Part shown: in pieces, positions 1 to 5,158 of the stretch
How positions within the stretch are numbered: the first letter of the stretch is position 1
Layout: every line of letters begins with the position of its first letter
Assembly: GCA_021786135.1 (NCBI GenBank)
Contig: JAJYNV010000242.1
Location: forward strand, 1 to 7,675
Length of the DNA stretch: 7,675 nt
Origin: Bacillota bacterium
GTDB taxonomy: Bacteria; Bacillota; Sulfobacillia; JAJZYS01; JAJYTV01
Direction: 5' to 3'
Position numbers and translations under genes: made by a program
The notes under the pieces: generated by a model
What the model saw: the letters and a program-made list of their open reading frames with translations, nothing else
Databases searched by the model: none
What the model was told of the DNA's origin: nothing

Positions 1-29
1 CTGATCCCGGCATTGTTGCCAGTTTGCCG

Positions 30-52
30 AGGCGCCCTGCGGGGCGCCTTTG
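30..52 (+). terminator. Intrinsic terminator of an upstream gene
   Basis: A perfect 8-bp GC-rich stem (AGGCGCCC at 30-37 and GGGCGCCT at 42-49) closes a TGCG tetraloop and runs into a short T run at 49-51. It would end transcription of a + strand gene lying before the window. The reverse-strand reading has no T run, so the + direction is preferred. The short T run makes it a modest terminator by sequence alone. Confidence 0.7.
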
Positions 53-86
53 CCGTGCAGGGGCTTCTTGAGCGGAATGGTTGCAC

Positions 87-107
87 GCACTATGTTCCTC
101 ATAGTGC
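87..107. promoter_or_regulatory. Perfect inverted repeat, candidate operator of kamA
   Basis: GCACTATG at 87-94 and CATAGTGC at 100-107 are exact reverse complements separated by 5 nt. The dyad ends 6 bp before the -10 box at 114-119, so it covers the -35 to -20 part of the promoter. It is AT-richer than its surroundings, has no following T run and sits upstream of the inferred transcription start. A dimeric regulator's binding site is therefore more likely than a terminator. I do not recognise the factor. Confidence 0.6.
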
Positions 108-113
108 TAAGTC

Positions 114-119
114 TATAAT
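114..119 (+). promoter_or_regulatory. -10 box of the kamA promoter
   Basis: TATAAT is a perfect sigma-A-type -10 hexamer, placing the transcript start near 126 and giving a leader of about 40 nt before kamA. No good -35 hexamer exists at 16-18 bp: the bases at 91-96 read TATGTT and lie inside the inverted repeat at 87-107. A strong -10 with a poor -35 under a dyad suggests control by a bound factor, but that is inferred. Confidence 0.6.
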
Positions 120-158
120 GAGGGCACGCACGCGCCGGAAGGCGAGGTCAAGGGGGCA

Positions 159-179
159 ATGATGCTTGGTCCAGCATGA
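159..179 (+). other. Six-codon leader ORF overlapping the kamA start
   Basis: Two consecutive ATG codons (159 and 162) follow the purine-rich ribosome site AAGGGGG at 150-156 and open a reading frame encoding MMLGPA, stopping at TGA 177-179. It lies in a different frame from kamA and overlaps its TTG start at 166. ATGCT (162-166) and AGCAT (173-177) could also form a 5-bp hairpin holding the TTG. It could couple or dampen kamA translation, or be chance. Confidence 0.35.
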
Positions 180-1536
180 AAAGGCCACAACGAGAAGTCA
201 GCTGCAGCTGCCGCGGGGCACACGTGCTCCGGCCTTCGCCGGTGTCGCGGCGGAAGACTGGCAGGATTGGCGCTGGCAGCTTACGCACCGGCTGAACAGC
301 ATCGCCGAGCTCGCAAAGATCATCCGCCTCACGCCGGAAGAGGAGGAAGGCATTCGCGCAAGCGGCATCCTCCGGCTCGACATCACGCCGTATTTCGCCT
401 CTCTGATCGACCCGGACGACCCCACCTGTCCGATTCGCAGACAGGTGATCCCGACCGGGCGCGAGCTCGTCCCGTTCACGGCGGAGATGCGCGACTCCCT
501 CGCGGAGGATCTGCACAGCCCCGTACCCGGCCTCGTCCACCGTTACCCCGACCGCGTGCTGCTGCTCGTCACGACCCAGTGTGCGAGCTACTGCCGCTAC
601 TGCACGCGCTCGCGCATCGTCGGCGACCCGCGCGCGAACTTCAGTCCACAGGAGTTCGAAGCGCAGCTCGACTACCTGCGCCGTACGCCGCAGGTGCGCG
701 ATGTTCTGCTCTCAGGCGGGGATCCACTCGTCCTGAGCCCCAAGGTGCTCGAGCACGTGCTGTCGTCGCTCAGGAAGATCCCGCACATCGAAATCATCCG
801 CATCGGATCGCGCGTGCCAGTCTTTCTGCCGCAGCGGATCACGCCGGAGCTCGTGGACATGCTGGCTCAGTACCATCCTCTCTGGATGAACATCCACGTC
901 AACCATGCCAAGGAGATCACGCCGGAAGTGGAGGACGCGCTCGACCGCCTGTCCCGGGCAGGCATTCCACTCGGCTCCCAGTCGGTGCTCCTGCGCGGCA
1001 TCAACGATCACCCCGCGATCATGCACAAACTGATGCGGGAGCTGACGCGCTGCCGCGTCCGGCCCTATTACGTCTACCAGTGCGACGAAGTGCACGGTGC
1101 CGGCCACTTCCGTACGACGGTCGCCAAGGGCATCGAGATCATGGAGTCGCTGCGGGGCCACATGTCGGGCTACGCCGTCCCGACCTATGTGGTCGACCTG
1201 CCCGGCGGCGGCGGCAAGGTTCCGGTCGGACCGAACTATCTGCTCGCCCAGGGATCGAACCGGGTGATCCTGCGCAACTTCGAGGGCTACATCGGCACCT
1301 ACACAGAGCCCGATGACTACCGAGGGCCCGATATGGCCGTGCCCCTGGAGTGGATGTGGCCAGAGCCGGGCCAGCGCGGCGTCGCGGGTCTTTTGGCCGG
1401 AGAGGCGCTCGCCATCCTGCCGCAGGACTTTGACGCCGTGCATCGCCGCGGCGGTCAGGAGCACCGGCTGAACCAGGACACCGCCAAGTGGATTCCACGC
1501 GGCGTGGGCGACCGCGCCGTACCGGACGACAGGTAG
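166..1536 (+). CDS. kamA: KamA-family radical SAM lysine 2,3-aminomutase
   Basis: Predicted cytoplasmic, PLP-dependent radical SAM enzyme that would convert L-lysine to beta-lysine (456 aa). The iron-sulfur/SAM motif CxxxCxxC is at C139, C143 and C146, followed by SGGDPL at 183-188. The PLP lysine lies in PGGGGK, at K351. The two aspartates that bind the substrate amino group in clostridial lysine 2,3-aminomutase are kept as D307 (YQCD) and D344 (VVDLPGG). This favours lysine over glutamate, since glutamate mutases replace them. The C-terminal CxCxxC zinc cluster of the clostridial enzyme is absent: the tail after EPDDYRGPD has no cysteine. The start is TTG at 166, because an in-frame TGA at 160-162 blocks extension and no better start follows early; AAGGGGG at 150-156 is the ribosome site. 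It is probably cotranscribed with the GH15 gene 41 bp downstream. No beta-lysine acetyltransferase is in view. An EF-P beta-lysylation (EpmB-like) role is less likely given length and residues. Confidence 0.9.
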   Translation: MVQHEKATTRSQLQLPRGTRAPAFAGVAAEDWQDWRWQLTHRLNSIAELAKIIRLTPEEEEGIRASGILRLDITPYFASLIDPDDPTCPIRRQVIPTGRELVPFTAEMRDSLAEDLHSPVPGLVHRYPDRVLLLVTTQCASYCRYCTRSRIVGDPRANFSPQEFEAQLDYLRRTPQVRDVLLSGGDPLVLSPKVLEHVLSSLRKIPHIEIIRIGSRVPVFLPQRITPELVDMLAQYHPLWMNIHVNHAKEITPEVEDALDRLSRAGIPLGSQSVLLRGINDHPAIMHKLMRELTRCRVRPYYVYQCDEVHGAGHFRTTVAKGIEIMESLRGHMSGYAVPTYVVDLPGGGGKVPVGPNYLLAQGSNRVILRNFEGYIGTYTEPDDYRGPDMAVPLEWMWPEPGQRGVAGLLAGEALAILPQDFDAVHRRGGQEHRLNQDTAKWIPRGVGDRAVPDDR

Positions 1537-1563
1537 AAGTGGATAGTATATAGGAGCCCCGTT

Positions 1564-1571
1564 GGAGGAGG
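1564..1571 (+). promoter_or_regulatory. Ribosome binding site fixing the GH15 GTG start
   Basis: GGAGGAGG lies 6 nt before the GTG at 1578. It is a near-perfect Shine-Dalgarno sequence and decides the start of the GH15 gene. The remaining short gap after kamA shows no terminator, so both genes are likely read from one transcript. Confidence 0.8.
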
Positions 1572-1577
1572 CGCGCG

Positions 1578-3389
1578 GTGAAACAGTTCTACGGCCTCCT
1601 GTCGAACGGCCAGACCGCCGCACTCGTCTCGCCCGACGCCTCGATCGACTGGCTCGCCCTACCCAACTTCGATAGCGACGCCGTCTTCTGCCGCCTCCTC
1701 GACCCGACGGCCGGCGGTTTCATGACCCTCCGACCCGAGTCCCACTTCCGGGCGGACCAAGCCTATCTCGATGGCAGCATGGTGCTGGAGACGCGCCTTC
1801 GCACGCCCTCAGGCGTCGCCACAATCGACGATTATCTTGTGATCGGCCGCACCTCGCTGCGCCGCTTCGTGCGCAGCGAGGTGCCACTCATCCTCGACTG
1901 CCAGCCGCGCTTCGGCTACGGACAGTCTCTCGGAGCGTTGAGCGAGGCGAGAGATGGACTCCTCTGGCGCAATCCGCACGGGACCGAGGCGCTTCTCCTG
2001 GCGCTGCACGGCCCGCAACCCCGGCGTGTCGGCCGCGAGCAGTGGCTGCTGCCGCCGGGCGACCACACGGCGGACCTGCTCTATACGCCGGACTTCGCCA
2101 AGGAGCAGGGCGAATTCGCGGACCCGGACGGAGACCCGGTCGAACATCTCGCAGACGCGCTGCGCTATTGGCGCCAGGCTCCGATGTCGCGAGGCGTGCC
2201 GGATCTGCAAGGGACGTTCGCGCGCTCGGTGCTGACCATGCGGGCACTTACCGTGCGCACCACGGGGGCCGTATTGGCCGCTCCTACGACGAGTCTGCCG
2301 GAGCAGATCGGCCAAGAGCGCAACTGGGACTACCGCTTCGTCTGGGTGCGCGACGCGTCCTACGCGGCGGAGGCCTTCCTGCTTTCGGGCGACGTCCTCG
2401 CGGCCCGTCGGCTGATAGAGTTCCTGCTGAGCGCTGTCCAGATGACAGGCAAGCCGTTCCTCAGCCCGTTTCTGCGTGGCGACGGAAGCTTCAGTCTCGG
2501 CGAACGCGAACTGGGATGGCTGGCCGGCCACCGGCAGAGTGTGCCGGTGCGCGTCGGCAACGCCGCATCGGCCCAGTTGCAGCTCGATATCGAAGGCGAC
2601 CTGCTCTGGGCGCTCTGGCGCTATGTGCAGGAGACGGGCGACTGGAATCTGCCCCGAGGTCACTGGTGGGCGATCGAGCGGATGGCCGACTGGACAGCCA
2701 TGCACTGGCGCGACCCGGACGCGAGTCTCTGGGAGTTCCGGGACGCGCCGCGCCAGTATACCCATTCCCTCGTGCTCTGCTGGGTGGCGCTCTCGACGGC
2801 GGCGAGCCTCGGGGCCACCTTGGCGCAGGACGCGAAGGCGCTCTACTGGCGGCGTGAGGCCGAGAGTGTGCGCCGCTTCGTTTGGCAGGAGTGCTTCCGC
2901 CCGGACCTCCAGAGCTTCACGCAAGGTGTCGGTGTCTCGGAGGTCGACGCGGCCCTCCTCTGCCTGCCGCTATACGGTTTTGTCCCACCCGCAGACCCTG
3001 GGTGGCTGGGGACGCTGCGCCGCATCGAGTCGGACCTCGTGCAGGGCGGCCTCGTCTACCGCTACCGCCATGACGGCATGGGGCCGGCGCACCACCCCTT
3101 CACGCTCGGCAGCACCTGGCTCGCGCGGGCGTACCTGCGATCGGGCAGGACGCGCGACGCCCTCACGACGCTCGCACAGCTCGAGTTGGTCGCGACACCA
3201 CTGGGACTCTGGGGCGAGCATGTGGATCCAGCGCTCGGCGAGCAGCGCGGCAATTTCCCGCAGCTTTTTCCGCACGCCGGCTTCGTGTCCGCCGTTGCGG
3301 AACTCGCACGCGAGCCGGGCAGCGCAACGGTCGGCGGAGTTCCCGCCGTCGCCCCAGACGTCATCAAGACCCTGGACAAGCCTTTTTGA
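1578..3389 (+). CDS. Glycoside hydrolase family 15 (glucoamylase/trehalase type)
   Basis: This 603-aa protein has the usual bacterial GH15 layout: an N-terminal beta-sandwich domain (about 1-200, opening with YGLLSNGQTAALVSPDASID, as in trehalase-like GH15 proteins), then an (alpha/alpha)6 barrel. Family motifs are RNWDYRFVWVRDA at 248-260, SLWEFR around 383-388 and GEQRGNFPQ at 554-562. E386 (LWEFR) and E547 (GEHVDP) sit where the general acid and base are expected. There is no signal peptide, so it should act in the cytosol on trehalose or alpha-glucans. In actinobacteria such proteins include true trehalases. Together with the T6P synthase downstream, this makes trehalose the favoured substrate, but sequence alone cannot exclude glucoamylase-type activity on maltooligosaccharides. 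In the second motif the usual SEE-type triplet reads GEH. The GTG start is set by GGAGGAGG at 1564-1571. The stop codon overlaps the next promoter. Confidence 0.88.
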   Translation: MKQFYGLLSNGQTAALVSPDASIDWLALPNFDSDAVFCRLLDPTAGGFMTLRPESHFRADQAYLDGSMVLETRLRTPSGVATIDDYLVIGRTSLRRFVRSEVPLILDCQPRFGYGQSLGALSEARDGLLWRNPHGTEALLLALHGPQPRRVGREQWLLPPGDHTADLLYTPDFAKEQGEFADPDGDPVEHLADALRYWRQAPMSRGVPDLQGTFARSVLTMRALTVRTTGAVLAAPTTSLPEQIGQERNWDYRFVWVRDASYAAEAFLLSGDVLAARRLIEFLLSAVQMTGKPFLSPFLRGDGSFSLGERELGWLAGHRQSVPVRVGNAASAQLQLDIEGDLLWALWRYVQETGDWNLPRGHWWAIERMADWTAMHWRDPDASLWEFRDAPRQYTHSLVLCWVALSTAASLGATLAQDAKALYWRREAESVRRFVWQECFRPDLQSFTQGVGVSEVDAALLCLPLYGFVPPADPGWLGTLRRIESDLVQGGLVYRYRHDGMGPAHHPFTLGSTWLARAYLRSGRTRDALTTLAQLELVATPLGLWGEHVDPALGEQRGNFPQLFPHAGFVSAVAELAREPGSATVGGVPAVAPDVIKTLDKPF

Positions 3390-3414
3390 CCGTCGCATCT
3401 GCCTCTGGTAGCAT
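3386..3414 (+). promoter_or_regulatory. Sigma-A promoter of the riboswitch-otsA transcript
   Basis: TTGACC at 3386-3391 (-35, five of six consensus bases) and TAGCAT at 3409-3414 (-10, four of six) are separated by exactly 17 bp. The bases TGG directly before the -10 supply an extended -10 element. The inferred start near 3421 falls just upstream of the riboswitch aptamer. The -35 overlaps the TGA stop of the GH15 gene (3387-3389), so otsA has its own promoter embedded in the end of the preceding gene. Confidence 0.72.
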
Positions 3415-3424
3415 AGATCCAGTA

Positions 3425-3560
3425 CGGGAAGACACTCTCTATTGCTGAATCTCCCACGTGGAGAGCGGGGGACCCACCACTTGGGGCTAAGCGCCTTGCG
3501 GCGCAGGGTCGCACTTCGACCCCAGCCCGTCAGCTAACCTCGCAAGCCGTTGAAGTGCGA
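3425..3560 (+). promoter_or_regulatory. ydaO/yuaA-type c-di-AMP riboswitch aptamer
   Basis: This leader RNA carries the near-invariant blocks of the ydaO/yuaA class in order. They are GCTGAATC at 3444-3451, a small hairpin CTCC/GGAG (3451-3454 with 3460-3463), GAGCGGGGGACCCA at 3463-3476, TTGGGGCTAA at 3481-3490, and a hairpin GCGCC/GGCGC beginning at 3491. Then come AGGGTCG, a small hairpin closed by GTCG/CGAC, and CCGTCAGCTAACCTCGCAAG from 3527. The GGGGGACCCA and CCGTCAGCTAACCTCG blocks are the same as I recall from the Bacillus subtilis ydaO leader. Members bind cyclic di-AMP and usually switch expression off when it is high. Outer pairing is possible between CACT (3433-3436) and AGTG (3555-3558). 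The downstream gene is the T6P synthase, an osmolyte gene, which fits this messenger's link to osmotic balance. The class call is firm; the exact boundaries are approximate. Confidence 0.93.
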
Positions 3561-3581
3561 ATGGGTGTACCCGGCGCTTTT

Positions 3582-3599
3582 GCGTCCAGAACGCTCTTT
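3582..3599 (+). terminator. Weak hairpin with U run, possible riboswitch terminator
   Basis: GCGT at 3582-3585 can pair with ACGC at 3591-3594 around a CCAGA loop and is followed by TCTTT. It is weak on its own. Its left arm overlaps TTGCG (3580-3584), which can instead pair with CGCAA at 3541-3545 in the 3' strand of the aptamer. That overlap is the arrangement expected of a terminator/antiterminator switch, but it is inferred by eye only. Confidence 0.35.
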
Positions 3600-3600
3600 G

Positions 3601-3628
3601 GAGCCGCCCCGGGTCACCGGGGCGGCTC
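3601..3628 (+). terminator. Perfect 12-bp GC hairpin in the otsA leader
   Basis: GAGCCGCCCCGG at 3601-3612 and CCGGGGCGGCTC at 3617-3628 are exact complements around a GTCA loop, lying between the riboswitch aptamer and otsA. It is the most stable stem in the leader and the natural candidate for the expression platform. The RNA after it (AUGCGCUCCUUGAA) has no real U run, so it would be an atypical terminator or a roadblock structure. It ends 30 nt before the chosen otsA start and leaves the ribosome site free. Confidence 0.55.
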
Positions 3629-3658
3629 ATGCGCTCCTTGAAGCGGGGAGGGAGTATC

Positions 3659-5158
3659 GTGACCCACACGCCGCGAGACGGCTCGCAAAGCCGCACCCTC
3701 CTGGACGACCTCTTTCCGGGGGCGCGGCTGATCGTCGCCGCCAACCGCTCTCCCTTCCGACGCACCTTGGGCGTGCATGGTGAGGTGCGCTGGGAGCGGC
3801 CCGCCGGGGGTGTCACGGCCGCGCTCGATCCGCTCCTGCGCCAGACAGGCGGCCTCTGGGTGGCCGCCGAACCGGGAGCGCCCCAGGAACTCCGCGTGCC
3901 GCCGGAGGACCCGAGCTACGACGTGGCGGTGCTCGGAGTCCCTGCCGACGTCTACCGCGGCTATTACACCGGCTACTCCAACTCGGGTCTCTGGCCGCTC
4001 TGCCACAATCTCGTCGAGCGAGCCCACTTCCGTTCGAGCGACTGGGTGGCCTATCGCCAGGTCAACCGGCTGTTCGCCGCGCGCATCGCCAAGGAAGCCC
4101 GCGCGCAGGACCTCATCTGGGTGCACGACTACCAGCTGGCGCTCGTGCCCGGCTATCTCCGCCAGTTTGGCGTGAGCGGTCCGATCGCGTTCTTCTGGCA
4201 CATTCCCTGGCCCCCGACCGTGGTGCTCCGTCTCGTGCCCGAACGCAAAGTGCTGCTGCAGGGTCTTCTCGAAGCCGATTGGATCGGCTTTCAGACGGAG
4301 GAGTCGGTCGACGCGTTCGTTTCTGCCGCGAGGCGGGAACTCGGCGTGCGCAGCCAGCGCTTCGCCCACGGCATCACGCTGCTTTACCAGGGCCACCAGA
4401 CCCACGTCGCGTCGGTGCCGATCTCGATCGACGTGCAGAAGGTCGAGCAGCTGGCACGGACCGAGTATGCGGAACGACTCCTCGTGGACCTGCGCCGCCG
4501 TTGGCAGCTCGGCGCCGAGAGCATCCTCCTCCTCGGCGTCGACCGCCTCGACTACACGAAGGGCATCCCGGAGCGCCTCGACGGTTTCTCCCGCCTGCTG
4601 TCGCGCTACCCTTCGCTGCGAGGCAAGGCCCACTTTCTCCAGATCGCCGTCCCGACCCGCACCGAGATTGCGGACTATCGTAGGCTCGCGTTGTCGGTGC
4701 GTCGCAGGGTGGCCGCGATCAACCGCCGCTTCGGCGAACCTGGCTGGCTGCCCGTGCGGCTCATCGAGCACAACGTCCGCCTCGAGCGGCTCGTCGTGCT
4801 CTACCGCCTAGCCGACGTCGCTGTCGTCTCCTCCCTGTACGATGGGCTAAACCTGGTCGCAAAGGAGTATGTCGCGGCGCGCGTCGACGGCAGCGGCAGC
4901 CTCTGCCTGAGCGAGACGGCCGGTGCCTACCACGAGCTCCGCTCGGCTTTCCCCCTGTCACCCCTCAGCCCCGAGCGCGTGGCGGAGGGCATGGCCAGGG
5001 CGATCTTCGCCTCGCCGGAGGAGCGGCGGGAACGCATGCAATCCTTGCGGGGGGCCGTGTCGCGCAACACCGTCGAGACGTGGCTCAGCCGCGTGCTGAC
5101 GGGTGTCCGACGCGCCACCGACGATCAGTTGTCGGGCGCGAACGAAACCCCTGTGTAA
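3659..5158 (+). CDS. otsA: Trehalose-6-phosphate synthase (GT20)
   Basis: This cytoplasmic glucosyltransferase (499 aa) should join a nucleotide-linked glucose to glucose-6-phosphate, giving trehalose-6-phosphate. GT20 motifs run the full length: RLIVAANR at 23-30, the glycine loop RPAGGVTAAL at 47-56, YSNSGLWPLCHNL at 106-118, WVHDYQLALVP at 154-164, FFWHIPWP at 178-185, GVDRLDYTKGI at 293-303 (with R296 and K301), and DGLNLVAKEYVAAR at 395-408. Length is normal and no domain is missing; no phosphatase (OtsB) domain is fused. The start is GTG 3659, because GGAGG at 3647-3651 lies 7 nt upstream. An in-frame ATG at 3629 abuts the hairpin and has no ribosome site. Transcription should depend on the c-di-AMP riboswitch leader. 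The last 34 bp overlap the convergent - strand gene. No otsB is nearby, so a phosphatase must lie elsewhere. A glucosylglycerol-phosphate synthase-like relative is a less likely alternative within GT20. Confidence 0.92.
   Translation: MTHTPRDGSQSRTLLDDLFPGARLIVAANRSPFRRTLGVHGEVRWERPAGGVTAALDPLLRQTGGLWVAAEPGAPQELRVPPEDPSYDVAVLGVPADVYRGYYTGYSNSGLWPLCHNLVERAHFRSSDWVAYRQVNRLFAARIAKEARAQDLIWVHDYQLALVPGYLRQFGVSGPIAFFWHIPWPPTVVLRLVPERKVLLQGLLEADWIGFQTEESVDAFVSAARRELGVRSQRFAHGITLLYQGHQTHVASVPISIDVQKVEQLARTEYAERLLVDLRRRWQLGAESILLLGVDRLDYTKGIPERLDGFSRLLSRYPSLRGKAHFLQIAVPTRTEIADYRRLALSVRRRVAAINRRFGEPGWLPVRLIEHNVRLERLVVLYRLADVAVVSSLYDGLNLVAKEYVAARVDGSGSLCLSETAGAYHELRSAFPLSPLSPERVAEGMARAIFASPEERRERMQSLRGAVSRNTVETWLSRVLTGVRRATDDQLSGANETPV

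Noticed and set aside
712..1623. - strand open frame opposite kamA and the GH15 start
   Set aside because: Antisense shadow; the composition is Arg/His-rich low-information sequence and the sense frame carries all KamA motifs.
2042..3411. Alternative + strand frames inside the GH15 gene
   Set aside because: Arg/Ala-rich frame-shifted readings of a gene whose true frame shows the GH15 motifs throughout.
3629..3658. Ten-codon N-terminal extension of otsA from ATG 3629
   Set aside because: The ATG directly follows the GC hairpin arm and has no ribosome site, while GTG 3659 has GGAGG at 7 nt and the GT20 homology begins well after it.
3614..4771. Long - strand open frame opposite otsA
   Set aside because: It is an antisense shadow of GC-rich coding sequence, without recognisable motifs or a ribosome site; the + strand frame is a full-length GT20 enzyme.
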